Source: Diphasiastrum complanatum (taxonomy: Eukaryota; Streptophyta; Lycopodiopsida; Lycopodiales; Lycopodiaceae). From it: a stretch of 64,000 nt of DNA. The stretch covers positions 29,230,703 to 29,294,702 of the forward strand of contig CM055112.1 in NCBI GenBank assembly GCA_029204225.1, in the 5' to 3' direction. Shown piece by piece: positions 23,436-34,899 of the stretch. The notes under the pieces are model-generated. The model had not been told where the DNA came from. It made no database searches and saw nothing but the letters and a program-made list of their open reading frames with translations. How positions within the stretch are numbered: the first letter of the stretch is position 1; each line of letters opens with the position of its first letter. A program made the translations under genes and the position numbers.

Positions 23436-24010
23436 GCAAATTTTTCAAAAGAGTCGGAGATTTTCAAAGACTTGAATTTTTACAAAGGAGCGAATTTTTC
23501 CGACCCAACATTGAGCTTGGCAGAGAAGGAGTGACCGACCCTAGATCAGATCGGACCAAGGCAGATTATTTCCAACCCTTTGTATATTTTCTGACCCATA
23601 GTAAAATCCGACCATTTGTATGTTTTCCACCCTTTGTACTGTCAACTCCGAATTTTTCTGAAGACTCGAATTTTTTTAAAGACTCGACTTTTTAGAAGAT
23701 TCGACTTTCTCAGAAGACTCAAATTTTTTTGAAGAGACTCGAATTTTTTCGAGGACGCGAATTTATTCAAGACTCCAATTTTTCCAAAGACTCAAATTTT
23801 TCCAAAGACTCGAATTTTTTGGAAGACTCAAATCTTTCCGAGGACTAGAAATTTTCCAAAGAATCAAATTTTTCCACTCCAACGTTGAGCTTGGCAAAGA
23901 AGGATTTTTTGATACCCTATACCTTTAACCCAAAATCTGAATTTTTCAATACCCAAAGTCAGACTTTTTCGATACCCAAATTCAAACGTCCACCCTCCAA
24001 ACTTCGGCCA
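23436..24010. repeat. Subrepeat element, copy 1
   Basis: Runs of a 15-20 bp unit close to AAAGACTCGAATTTTTCC (23436-23495 and 23645-23870) surround a core at 23496-23645 with CCGACCCAACATTGAGCTTGG and GACCCATAGTAAAATCCGACC. A second, partial core start (CCAACGTTGAGCTTGGCAAA) follows at 23880. The same core and units occur at 33890-34405. It has no coding capacity. Confidence 0.75.
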
Positions 24011-24288
24011 TGTACATATGGACACACATACATCGACCACCCGTCAATGACCATCGGCTTTCATCCTAAACCATCGCTGCTCGCACGTCAACGACGAGCA
24101 CTCTTTACTCGTATCTATATGAATAAAACTATTGGTGCGCATGTGTATGGGTGCACCCATTCATCCTCCTCTCCTCACCCATGCACACAGACTTTCTTAA
24201 CTAAAAATGACGGGGAGGGAGATGCATCTATGGTGAAAGTGCATATCCCCATACATTTGCACATTGTCTGCATTGAGGGGTGGGCTTC
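24011..24288. other. Non-coding spacer between the chromoviruses
   Basis: No recognised feature. It separates the 5' LTRs of gypsy-1 and gypsy-2. Confidence 0.4.
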
Positions 24289-25157
24289 TATTGTAAAGCT
24301 GACTCGGGTGCACCCAGTGTGCCCTGTAAGACTCTAAGGGGTGACGCTCCCTAAGGTCCTAGAGCAAGTTAGAAAGTCAAAGACTGAGCCTCCGACCTGT
24401 GGTGAGCCAGTCAAGTAGTCACAAGTCATGAACTAGCTCTGGAGCTCGAGTCATGGCCTAGTCAAGAACCAAGTTAATTCTGCCGTTGGGACGGCTCCCA
24501 GGAGCTAGACTGATTCTGCCAGACTTGCCAAACTTAATCAGCAAAATAAAAACTAAGTCCGAAAAAGCGTGCTTTACAAGAAAGCACTATATTCTAGGAT
24601 GGAAGGGGCACGCCAAATCACACCAGAACTATAGAGGGAGTCCGGCAGACAAACTTGGGCAGCGCAGGAATCTAGTCGCCAGGTCTCAACTCCCTCTACG
24701 AGCATTAGCTAGACACTATGCCCAGCACGTGTTGGTGGCCCCGAGACCAGTCAGTCTATGTATGAATGTAACCTCTTCCAAATTTAATAAAGTTGATCCT
24801 TGGGAATGATTACCATTTCGGTCTTGCCTCCGAGACTGGTCCAAGTGGAAGGATCCTTACTACAACCTTTTTGCGTCACCGACACCTAATGGTCCACGTC
24901 ACCGACATGTGGCTCATCGCTATGCCATTTGGTTCGTTTGGCGACCACTATGCCTTGGGTTTCATGTGTGGCTTGTCTTTGCCTTTGGTTACCTTTTGGG
25001 GACAAATTCTAAGTTGGCTTTCGGGTTGGTTGGGATTCCAATTTTCTTAAGTCTGAATGGTTAAACTTGTTATGTTTCTAAGTTGGCTTTTACGTAAGTG
25101 CATGATGGATGAATGTTAGACTTAAGCGCATGTTGGGAAAACCGCTCAAGTCACAGC
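24289..25157 (+). repeat. gypsy-2 5' LTR, first part
   Basis: Inverted relative to gypsy-1. It starts TATTGTAAAG (TG mutated to TA) and matches the reverse complement of 22500-23416 throughout, up to CCGCTCAAGTCACAGC, where copia-2 is inserted. The remaining end of the LTR is at 31476-31504. Confidence 0.9.
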
Positions 25158-25952
25158 TGTTAAAATTGAAAAAACAAATCATATTGATTTCTTGGCTTGC
25201 TACAAATGTTGTACCATGCAAGTATGTAGCTCATAGATGCAAAATGCCAAGTTTGGCCTACATAGAACTCAAGCTACATGGTTATTTAAAGTCTAGATTA
25301 AAGAATACAACTTGCATATAGTTTGTAGACATAGAATTGGCAAATTCATGCTTGTAGAAACTCGTGGCAATTCATATGCATTAATTGTAAGTGATCCATA
25401 GTGACATGCAAGGCATGCACAAAGTATAATGGACACATGCATGATGATTTGTACTTTGTTAGTTAGAACTAGTACACTTGTAAAAAGTTGGTAGAATTTC
25501 ATGCATGGCAAGTGACAAATGTCACATAGACTCTAGATGTCACTTTAGTTGTCAATTTGGAATGGATAGATGTGGTTCTACCTCGAGCTACCTCAAACTC
25601 CATAAATATGTGTAGCTCTCCTCACAATCAATGATGAAGAACCAAAGTTTTGTAGCTACCTCATGCAATTTTGGATCTAAACTATTTTGCTTGTTATCTC
25701 TGTAGCTTTCTCTCTCTAACTCGTGTTGAAGCTAATGCTAATACACTAAAATCTTGTACTTTTGCTCATTCTTTGATTCATTGCTATCATAATCTGATGC
25801 TTAGCATGCTAGATTGTGGTTAAGCCATTTCTTCTGAACTAGATCTTGCTAAACAATCTAGAATCAGGTTACTGTGTTAATCACAAAGCTTAATCAAGAT
25901 CAATCATACTTGTGGACATTCTCCACATGTGTGAATTCTGGAAATTTTGTCA
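25158..25952 (+). repeat. copia-2 5' LTR (795 bp)
   Basis: TGTTAAAATT to TTTTGTCA. Near its end CACATGTGTGAATTC is a one-base variant of the CACACGTGTG palindrome found in other copia elements here. It is followed by a mutated PBS. Confidence 0.95.
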
Positions 25953-25965
25953 TGGTATCATATCC
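25953..25965 (+). other. copia-2 primer binding site, mutated
   Basis: TGGTATCATATCC in place of TGGTATCAGAGCC, abutting the LTR. The first eight bases of the initiator-Met complement are kept. Confidence 0.85.
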
Positions 25966-26709
25966 AAATTAAGCTAACATCTCTGATTGTACGAGAAACT
26001 GAGAGCTAAATCAAGCAAAAAAGTAGTTTCGCACTTTTTATCACCTTTCTATGAAGTGTATTTGGACCAAATCAGATTGGAACTGAATTTTCAAACCTGA
26101 AAAGAGGTAGTATGGAATTTTGGAATTTCGCATGTGTGAAAATCAGATATTTTCAGTCCTTTTGTTCTCCTTGCTAATAGATCCAAAGATAGCAGTCTTA
26201 TAGCTTAATGGAAAGCTTATGATCTGTACTTTCCATAGAAATTGAAACCAAATCAATTTGATGTGTCTAGCATGAGTTATAAGCTTTAAAGAGGATAGGG
26301 ATAGGTCCAAAATCCGAGTGACAGCATTTTGATTTGATTCAATCTTGCTTTGTTCTGAATCCATTGTTTTGAGCATCCTACACAAGAAACTGAAGATAAA
26401 GACTGAGTTGAAGTAATGAACACTTTTGAGCCTTCTGAGAGTCAATTGTATTTTCTTTTGATGCATTTCACACGTGCCAAAAGTAGAATTCAAACTAGCC
26501 AAAGTGTATCAATCCACTTTGTGTGTCTGATCTAGATAACTTGTTTTGTGGAATATTTGAGAGTTATCTCAAATACGATTGCAAGTGTTTCACATAGGAA
26601 GGTAGTACATCCTTGAAAATACCTATAGTGAAAGAGAGCAGCAACTTTAAATCTAATTCGAACAAGCTCAAACATATCTCAGTCCAATAACTAAGAAGTC
26701 TTCATTAAA

Positions 26710-27985
26710 ATGGCATCTCAGGGAGGATATCTTCTAGAAGCCAGTGAAAGACTAAACACTTCTAATTACTCAATTTGGAAGTTCGGAATGGAGTCTATCT
26801 TGATACTCTAGAATGTTATGGATATTGTGCTTGGTGTTGAGGAGGAGCCTCAAGCACAGGCTAAAATTTTTAAGTACAAGAAAAGAGCTAGAATGGCTCT
26901 ACATTTCATTAAGATGAATGTATCTAATGAAATTTGGAGAGAGATAGGATCTTGCACTACAGCAAAGAAGCTTGGGATGCACTAAAGACCATCTATGAAG
27001 CAAGGAATACTTCTAGAATACTCACTCTTAGGAGTCAGATTTTTCAAAGTTTCCAAAGAAGTGAAGAGAGTGCATCTAGCTATGTTTAGAGAGTTAAAGA
27101 TTTACATAGAGAGCTTTCCTGTGTTGGTGCTACTATTAACCAAGATGAGCTAGTTCAAGTCATACTGAATGGCTTGAGAGATGACTACGATAATCTTGTT
27201 CAGTCTTTTGCTATTAAAGAGGAGTTGCATAATCTAGAAACTCTCCAAGGAATTCTTATTTCTGAAGAATCTAGACAAAGCTATAAACTCTCTAGGATGA
27301 ACAAACTCGAGCATGGTGGAAGTGACAAAGCCCTCTTTGTCAATGGTAAGCAGAAAGGAAGGAGTAAGAACCAGTTCTCTCAAGCATCCAACAAAGACAA
27401 AGCCAAAGATCGAGACAAAGATGGTGAAGAGGATGATACATCTCATCCTTGTGACTCAAAGACCAAGAAGAAGAAAGTGAAGTGTTTCTTCTGTGGCAAG
27501 AAGGGGCACTATGTCTCTAATTGCTTCAAGAAGAAAAACCAACTCAAGCAAGCTATTCTCTCCAAAGAGATTGAAGAAGATTTTGTTGCAAGTGATGGAG
27601 AAGGATCACTTATGGTGTCTAGTTTTTCTTCATCACCTTTCAAGAAAGATGGATCTTGGTACATAGACAGCGGAGCCTCTTCACATATGTGCTGTTCAAA
27701 GGAGTCATTTGACTCAATCTTACCTTTCAAAGGACTCAAGAGATCTATTTACACAGCTAATGATCATGAGTACCCAATAGAAGGAATTGGCAACATTCCA
27801 TTGAAACTTGCTTCTTCAAAAGTTCTTGCACTTTCTAATGTTCTTTTTATTCCAAAACTCACAAAGAACTTAATTAGTGTGGGAAAGTTGCTTGATAATG
27901 GTTGTGATGTAAAGTTCATCTCCAATACTTGTTTTTATCAAGAGAAAGATGAGATCCTTGCTGATGGAACTGTGGTGAATTTTTA
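26710..27985 (+). pseudogene. copia-2 gag and protease
   Basis: Begins MASQGGYLLEASERLNTSNY at 26710. An in-frame TAG follows ESILIL. A frameshift occurs near 26960 (CTTCACTACAGC) and another TAG near 27089. From 27174 the frame is open: gag C-terminus, a Lys-rich linker, zinc knuckle CFFCGKKGHYVSNC, then protease WYIDSGASSHM. The frame slips just before the pre-integrase. Similar to copia-1 along the whole length. Confidence 0.9.
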
Positions 27986-27987
27986 AG

Positions 27988-29010
27988 TTGAATTCTTATG
28001 AGAATGCAAACCTTTGTGAAGTTGCTTTGTTATCTAAGGAGGAGCTGTGGCATAGAAGGTTGGGTCATCCTAACTTTAAATCTATGTCTTCTATGGTTAA
28101 GAAGGTGAATGCTATTGGTCTTCCAAAATCTCTTTCTAAAGATTTCAAGCTTTGTGAGGCTTGTGCCATTGCAAAGTCACACAGAAAGCCATATCAGAAG
28201 TCTTTTATGAAGACTACTCATCCTTTGGAGCTTATACACTCAGATGTACATTTTTCCTCTTCTAAAAGTATTGGTGGTGCAACATGTTTTGTCACCTTTA
28301 CTGATGACTTTACTAGATATACTTGGTTGTATCTACTTTCTTCAAAGGCAATGGTTTTTTATCACTTCCTAATCTTCAAAGCTTATGTTGAGAAACAGTT
28401 TTCTTTTAAAGTTGAAGCTTTAAGATGTGATGGAGGAGGTGAATACATCTCCAACAAGTTTCATGAATACTATGAAGGTGGAGGAATAAAGAGAGAGTTT
28501 TCTTGTGCTTATTCTCCATCTCAAAATGGAGAAGCTGAGAGGAAAAATAGATCTTTATGTGAATGTGCTAAAGCAATTCGAGTAGCAGCTTCTTTGCCTA
28601 TTGATTATTGGGGTGAAGCTATAAATTGTGCCTATTTGTGCAATAGATTACCTCATAATGCACTTGCTGGAAATCATCTTTTGAAGTCTTGTTTAAGAAG
28701 AAACCTAAGGTAGATCACCTTAGAGTTTTTGGTTGTGCTTGCGTTGTTAATATGCCCTTGGAAACAAGGAAAAGAGATGATCCTAATTCTATTAAAGGGA
28801 TCATGGTTGGATATGCATCCAACAAGAAAGCTTACAGAATATATGTTCCCTCTACCTCAACTACAATTAAGAGTAGAGATGTTATATTCCATGAAGATCA
28901 AAAATACATTCTTGAGGAGGACGGGTTCAAAGATTCTCACAAAGATACTCCAATCATCACCCTTGAAGATTATCATGGAGAGATGGGGCCGAGAATTGAG
29001 GAGGAGTGAC
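27988..29010 (+). pseudogene. copia-2 integrase
   Basis: LWHRRLGHPNFKSM and CEACAIAKSH (zinc module), then LELIHSDVHF (first Asp), ALRCDGGGEYISNKF (second Asp), FSCAYSPSQNGEAERKNRSL (catalytic Glu context), and after a frameshift near 28700 the C-terminal LRVFGCACVVN. The DDE residues seem to be kept. It would integrate the DNA copy into the host genome. Confidence 0.9.
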
Positions 29011-29090
29011 CTCGAATCTTTTCACCAAGGAGATCTCAAAGAGAAAGATCCAAGCCTAGAAGGCTTACCTATGAAGATAGAGGCAAGCAA

Positions 29091-30657
29091 GTGGAAATCA
29101 ACTCCACTAGTTATGCCTATTTTATTTCTCATGAGGAGCCAAATGATGTATATAATGCACTCAACTCGAAGGAATGGTACCTTGCCATGAAGGAGGAATA
29201 TGAAGCTTTGATGGCCAATAAGACATGGGAGCTTGTGGATCTTCCATCCAACAAGCACATCATTGGTTGCAAGTAGTTTTCGAGTCAAGTATAATCAAGA
29301 TGGCACAATCAACAAGTACAAGGCTAGGCTTTGTGCTAAAGGTTTTGCTCAAGTTTATGGACTTGATTATGAGGAGACCTTTGCCCCAGTTGCAAAGATG
29401 GTATCAATTAGAATCATAATTTCTCTTGCTTGTTTTTTCAATTGGCAAGTTCTTCAACTAGATGTCTCTAATGCATTTCTAAATGGGTATCTAGAAGAAG
29501 AGATTTATATGGATCAGCCTATTGGTTCATCCATGATAAAGAAAAAGTTTGCTTGCTCTTCAAAAGTTTATATGGATTGAAGCAAGCTCCAAGGCCATGG
29601 TATTCTAGACTTAACACCTTTCTTGAGTCACTAGGATTTAACCTTAGTAACTATGATCCTTCCTTATATGTCAAGTTTTTTGATAAAGATATTGTCATTC
29701 TTCTTATTTGTGTTGATGATATCATTCTGACAGGAAGTAGTATCAAGTTAGTTGAGGAAACGAAGATTGCACTTGGAAAAGAGTTCAAGATGCAAGATCT
29801 TGAAAAAATTCACTATATTCTAGGATTAGAGATTGACTTTCTTAAAGATAAAGCTTTTGTATGTCAATCCAAGTATGCTCTTTCAATGTTAAAAAAGTTC
29901 AATATGTTGAATTGTAACAGTATAGAAACACCTATGGAGCAAAATGTAAAGGATTCTAACAAAGGTGATAAAAGGACATCACACTTTTTAGAAGTCTTAT
30001 AGGCTCCTTAATTTGGCTCACAATAACTAGACCAGACATAAGCTTTAGTGTTCATAAGTTGAGCCAGGCTATGCAAAATCCTACTATCTATCATTGGAAA
30101 ATGGCCAAGAGAGTGCTTAGATATATATCTTCAATTTTTTATTTTGGTTTAATACATAAAAGTGAAGATCTTTCTATTATTGGTTATTCTAACTCGAATT
30201 TTGCAAGTGATAGAGCAGATCGAAAATCTACAAGTGCTTATGTCATATATCTTGGAGGAAACTTGATATCTTGGCTTTCGAAAAAGCAAGATACTATATC
30301 ACTCCCATCATGTGAAGCTGAGTACAAACACTCACTACAACAACAAAGGAAGTGCTTTGGATCAAGAGGTTACTAGTGGAACTAAAGATAATCTTGGAAG
30401 AGGATCTACCTATGATAATGTGTGACAACATTTCAGCCCAAGCCCTTGCCAACAACCCAATATTCCATGCAAGGAGCAAGCATATCTAAGTTGCACATCA
30501 CTTCGTCAGAGAAAAGCTCATTGGAGGGGAAATCAATTTGGAGCACATCGACACATCATCTTGCATTGATGATATGCTCACCAAACCTTTGAGCAAAAGT
30601 TCCTTCATCAAGCATAGAGCCAATCTTGGAGTTATACCAAGATCCATATTCAAATCA
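29091..30657 (+). pseudogene. copia-2 reverse transcriptase and RNase H
   Basis: EWYLAMKEEYEALMANKTWEL opens the RT domain. A TAG replaces Trp after IIGCK (29274). Then FRVKYNQDGTINKYKARL, VLQLDVSNAFLNGYLEEEIYM, a frameshift near 29560, SLYGLKQAPRPWYSRL, the catalytic CVDDIILTG (Cys for Tyr at the first position of YVDD), and RNase H blocks including SCEAEYKH and SIDDMLTKPL. The C-terminal part is spread over two or three frames. Confidence 0.9.
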
Positions 30658-30680
30658 ATATAGATTATTTTTAGGAGGAG

Positions 30681-31475
30681 TGTTACAATTGGAAAAACAA
30701 ATCATATTGATCTCTTGGCTTGCTACAAATGTTGTACCATGCAAGTATGTAGCTCATAAATGCAAAATGCCAAGTTTGGCCTACATAGAACTCGACCTAC
30801 ATGGTTATGTAAAGTCTAGATTAAAGAATACAACTTGCATATAGTTTGTAGACATAGAATTGGCAAATTCATGCTTGTAGAAACTCGTGGCAATTCACAT
30901 GCATTAATTGTAAGTGATCCATAGTGACATGCAAGGCATGCACAAAGTATAATGGACACATGCATGATGATTTGTACTTTGTTAGTTATAACTAGTACAC
31001 TTGTAAAAAGTTGGTAGAATTTCATGCATGGCAAGTGACAAATGTTACATAGACTCTAGATGTCACTTTAGTTGTCATTTTGGAATGGATAGATGTGGTT
31101 CTACCTCGAGCTACCTCAAATTCCATACATATGTTTAGCTCTCCTCACAATCAATGATGAAGAACCAAAGTTTTGCAGCTACCTCATGCCATTTTGGATC
31201 TAAACTATTTTGCTTGTTATCTCTCTAGATTTCTCTCTCTAACTCATGTTGAAGCTAATGCTAATACACTAAAATCTTGTACTTTTGTTCATTCTTTGAT
31301 TCATTGCTATCATAATCTGATGCTTAGCATGCTAGATTGTGGTTAAGCCATTTCTTTTGAACTAGATCTTGTTAAACAATCTAGAATTAGGTTACTGTGC
31401 TAATCACAAAGCATAATCAAGATCAATCATACTTGTGCACATTCCCCACATGTGTAAATTCTGAAAATTTTGTCA
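30681..31475 (+). repeat. copia-2 3' LTR (795 bp)
   Basis: Starts TGTTACAATT directly after the PPT TTAGGAGGAG (30671-30680) and ends TTTTGTCA. Same length as the 5' LTR. Confidence 0.95.
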
Positions 31476-32336
31476 CCAGCACCCTTTGAGGCGCCAGTAC
31501 GACATGTGGTATCAGAGCCAACTTGCTTGCCAGCTACGCAAGTCTCATAGGGATGGCCACTTTTTGGGATTTGTCAGGACAACCGTTGTACAAGGTGCTG
31601 CGCATAGTGTAAGTACGGGTGCGTTCACAGTTGAGGTGGTCGACAGAATGGGGGACTTGATGAGTCAAGGTGTTGCCCTTGAGGTGTAAGCACGGTCCGT
31701 TTTCGCGGTTTGGGCCTGGCATCGTCTGCACATAGGACAGATGAGGCAAAGTGCTGCCTAAGTAGGTGAAAGCATGGGGTGTGCCTTGTGGGGTGCGGGG
31801 TGACATATTCAAACTATACGGGTTAACCATTGATACTGAGATGCTGTTCGAATTCGGGTGTAACTGCCGATCATTTAGTTATAAGGGCTATCGACCAGAG
31901 TTGGTGGGGTGTGACTGAGGCAATGTGCTGCTTAATGGTGAAAGCACGGATGGTTGGATGGATGTTTCCCTATGGGCTAATTCTGTGATAGATTTGCTTG
32001 GGCGCGGCTAGGCAAAGGTCCTACGTCCAGTCTCAGGAGGGATGTGGCTTGAGAGGGATCCTCTGTGTTAGCTTTAATTGGTATGTTCTGTCTGTTGTGT
32101 GCTCGCTTGGACACAAATGACCTGGTTCCTACTTGGCTCTCAAGTGATGTGAGCATGCTAGTTTGAGGAAGAGATACTTTTATATTGAAGTTGATTTAAT
32201 AAAGAAGAAAAGAGAGCTATGAGGCCCGGTCGACAAAGGGGAGAGTTTTCAAAAGACAGAGGAGACAACCTATTGGAAAGTACGTCTCTTATCATAATGG
32301 ATGACTACCTTGATGAGTTACGAGCATTGACAAACA
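31476..32336 (+). mobile_element. gypsy-2: LTR end, PBS and leader
   Basis: 31476-31504 completes the gypsy-2 5' LTR (CCAGCACCCTTTGAGGCGCC). TGGTATCAGAGCC at 31507-31519 is the PBS. The leader to about 32090 matches the reverse complement of 21850-22485 in gypsy-1. A short frame starts at 32219 (MRPGRQRGEFSKDRGDN) and is cut at 32336 by the mini-LTR insertion; it could be the start of gag. The rest of gypsy-2 is not seen. Confidence 0.8.
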
Positions 32337-32810
32337 TGTTGAAATATTTAAAAAATCTATCTAATGTTGTAAGTAGGGGTCCTAAAAATGCCAAAGATGA
32401 CCCACACGTGTGAATTCATCATGGTATCAGAGCCTACCTAAGATTTACAAGCAAATCTAATCAAAAAGTTTGCAAATTTGATAAGATTTCAAGCTAGAAA
32501 TTGTCTAGATTCTACTTTCTAGCTAGTTTGCAGTTTTTTGGTGATTTAGAGCTTCAAACCACTTTGAATGGTCCAGATCAGGTACTGTATGGAATTTCAG
32601 GTGCTGGCACGTGTGAAATCCACCCATTTTCAGTTTGGTGGTTCTCTCTCACCTTAGATCCAAATTTCATGCGAATTCGCCCACTAGAAAGCTAGAATTG
32701 TGTAGAATCTGATGCAATTCAAATCATGACAGTTGGATAAGCCAATCAAAAGTTATAAGCTTTCAAAGAGTCATAGGTAGGGTGCCTAGACCTGTGGCAA
32801 ATAGTGAGTA
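32337..32810 (+). mobile_element. Miniature copia LTR with PBS and leader
   Basis: An 85-bp LTR (32337-32421) begins TGTTGAAATATT and ends CACACGTGTGAATTCATCA, both ends like copia-1's 613-bp LTR; about 530 bp are missing from the middle after CAAAGATGA. TGGTATCAGAGCC at 32422-32434 is a perfect initiator-Met PBS. A copia-like leader with GGCACGTGTGAAATCC near 32607 follows to about 32810. No coding part is attached. Confidence 0.75.
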
Positions 32811-33889
32811 CATGTCATTTATTGCTTGAATGATCACAAAAATCATCCAAAACGTCGAAATACCAGCAGGTACCCAGGCTCAATTCTGCCAAAAATTCTA
32901 TGAAGTAGGATCTCCTTTTATTTTTTAATGTATAATCTCTTCTTTGATCTTTAGCAAGAAAAGTAGTTGCTCCTAGAGTGATTGACTCAACGTTACCATA
33001 AAACAAATTTGATCTTTTTTGCAAAGCAAAAACGTTGCCTTTATTTTCAAAGATCATAGGCTTTTAACTTGGAGTATAATCTCTTCATTTGATCTTTTAA
33101 CTCATAGTAGAATCTCTCCTTTGATCTTCGACGTGAAAAGTGGTTGCTCCTCGAGTAATTGACTCAACATCACAATAAAATCAATTGTTCATTTTTTGCA
33201 CAAAAAAAAGTTGTCTCTTGAGGTCCACCCCCCCCCCCCCAAAAAAAAAAATAAAAAATAAAATAATAATAATAATACTAATATACTATGTTTTTTGCAC
33301 AACATTTTGCATGGACTCAGCTTTCATTCTCACACATACACAGAGAACTCTCATTGTCTTCTTGATCATCATTTTTGAAACAAATCAAGCACAATTTGTA
33401 TCTTATTAGTCATGGTGCATAAATCAACATAAAAAGCTAATATTTTCTACCTATACTTCCGTAGTATAATCGAAATCAATAACTGATACTTAGGGAAGAG
33501 AGTGGACATCTTTGTTATGATAATTTGCTGTTAAATGACTAAGTACATAGGTTTTCTTAGTAAAGTCATTTTCAAGTAATTACATCTGTGTTATTATTCT
33601 AGAAAAATCTCATGATTGCCAAGTACATTTGTTAGATAGAAAATAGATGTTGAGATTTGAACTATATTTTATCGTCATTGAAAAATTGATTGTATGTGAG
33701 TAGTAAATCCTTTGGAATAATAATAATAACATAAAACATGGACATTTCTACATGCCTCTTAACCAAAAAAATGTTATGAGATTGTCTTGATGGTTATGGC
33801 TGTCTGATAAGAGTTCAATTTGAATTTCATAGTGTACACGAGTGAATTTGGATATTTTTTTGTGTATGATGTATTTCAAAATTTCATAA
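32811..33889. other. AT-rich non-coding sequence
   Basis: No gene recognised. A local duplication around GTATAATCTCTTC...TGATCTTT (32930 and 33070) and a C-run followed by an A-rich run (33228-33275) are present. Confidence 0.5.
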
Positions 33890-34405
33890 AACCTATATTT
33901 TGTCCAAGATTTTGACAAACAAAATTTTTTCAAAGACTCGTATTTTTCCAAAGGATTCAAATTTTTTCAAAAACTCTAATTTTTCCAAAGGATCGAATTT
34001 TTCCGACCCAACGTTGAGCTTGGCAAAGAAGGATTGTCCAACCCTGGATTGGATCGGATCGAGGCGGATTATTTCCGATGTATATTTTTGACCCTTTGTA
34101 TATTTTCTGACCCAAAGTAAAATTCGACCCTTTGTACAAAAAAATTTAAGTCGTCAAAAAAATTCGAGTCCTTGAAAAAATTCGAGTCTTTGTAAAAATT
34201 CGAGTCTTCGGAAAAATTCGAGTCTAATGAAAAATTCGAGCCTTCCAAGAAATTTGAGGCTTTGGAAAAATTCGAGTCTTAAAAAAAATTCGAGTCTTCT
34301 AAAAAATTTGAGTCTGCCGAAAAATTTGAGTCTTCCGAGAAATTCGAATCTTTGGAAAAAGTCGAAGTCGAGTTTTTGGAAAAATTCTGAGTTGACAGTA
34401 CACAC
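33890..34405. repeat. Subrepeat element, copy 2, with inverted arms
   Basis: Left arm (33905-34005) of CAAAGACTCGTATTTTTCC-like units, core 34006-34140 (CGACCCAACGTTGAGCTTGG ... GACCCTTTGTA), right arm (34145-34395) of the reverse-complement unit (AAAAATTCGAGTCTT). The right arm ends TGAGTTGACAGTAC, which is the reverse complement of GTACTGTCAACT found right after the core of copy 1. So the right arm is inverted between the two copies. Confidence 0.75.
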
Positions 34406-34530
34406 ACACACACACACTCTCTCTCTCTCTCTCTCTCAAATTCTCTCTATTTTCATCTCTATCTCATTCTAAATCTCTCTATCCTTTATCTCTCACATTC
34501 TCTCACCTCTCTCTCTCTCACACACACACA
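34399..34530. repeat. CA and CT microsatellites
   Basis: Runs of AC followed by CT, then imperfect TCTCTC/CACACA sequence. Simple repeats. Confidence 0.9.
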
Positions 34531-34540
34531 CATATAAGTA

Positions 34541-34674
34541 AACTTACCTATGCTTATGTGAGAGCATTATTAGTTTGTATGACAATCACAACAAGATATA
34601 TATACATAAACTATATATATCTTGTTGTCATTGTCATACAAATTGATAATGCTCTCACATAAGCATAGGTAAAC
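34541..34674. repeat. Long imperfect hairpin, copy 1
   Basis: TTACCTATGCTTATGTGAGA and its complement TCTCACATAAGCATAGGTAA bound a 134-bp inverted repeat with arms of about 53 bp and around five mismatches. The loop is AT-rich. It could be a MITE or a foldback RNA source. Confidence 0.8.
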
Positions 34675-34685
34675 ACGAGCCAGTT

Positions 34686-34688
34686 GAG

Positions 34689-34749
<61 letters not shown>
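34686..34749. repeat. AT microsatellite
   Basis: About 60 bp of alternating TA with one interruption (ATACATAT), between the two hairpins. Confidence 0.95.
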
Positions 34750-34751
<2 letters not shown>

Positions 34752-34754
34752 TAA

Positions 34755-34889
34755 ATTTACCTATGCTTATTGGAGAGCATTATTAGTTTCTATGACAATC
34801 ACAACAAGATTATATACATAAATAAACTATATATATCTTGTTGTGATTGTCATACAAACTAATAATGCTCTCACATAAGCATAGGTAAA
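34755..34889. repeat. Long imperfect hairpin, copy 2
   Basis: A second copy of the 134-bp inverted repeat, same orientation, starting TTTACCTATGCTTATTGGAG and ending CTCTCACATAAGCATAGGTA. The two copies lie 214 bp apart. Confidence 0.8.
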
Positions 34890-34899
34890 CAAGAGCATG

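Larger units (their letters stand above)
25158..31475 (+). mobile_element. Full-length copia element copia-2, nested in gypsy-2
   Basis: A 6318-bp plus-strand copia element with two LTRs of 795 bp each, a PBS and a PPT. It interrupts the gypsy-2 5' LTR; ACAGC before it and CCAGC after it are the target duplication with one change. All gag-pol domains are present but carry nonsense changes (CAG to TAG near 26809, TGG to TAG near 29274) and frameshifts. The LTRs differ at only a few percent of positions by eye, so it is younger than the LTR it disrupts. Confidence 0.95.

Noticed and set aside
34154-34472. Phe/Leu- and Asn/Ser-rich ORFs on both strands
   Set aside because: Translations of the GACTCGAATTTTT subrepeats.
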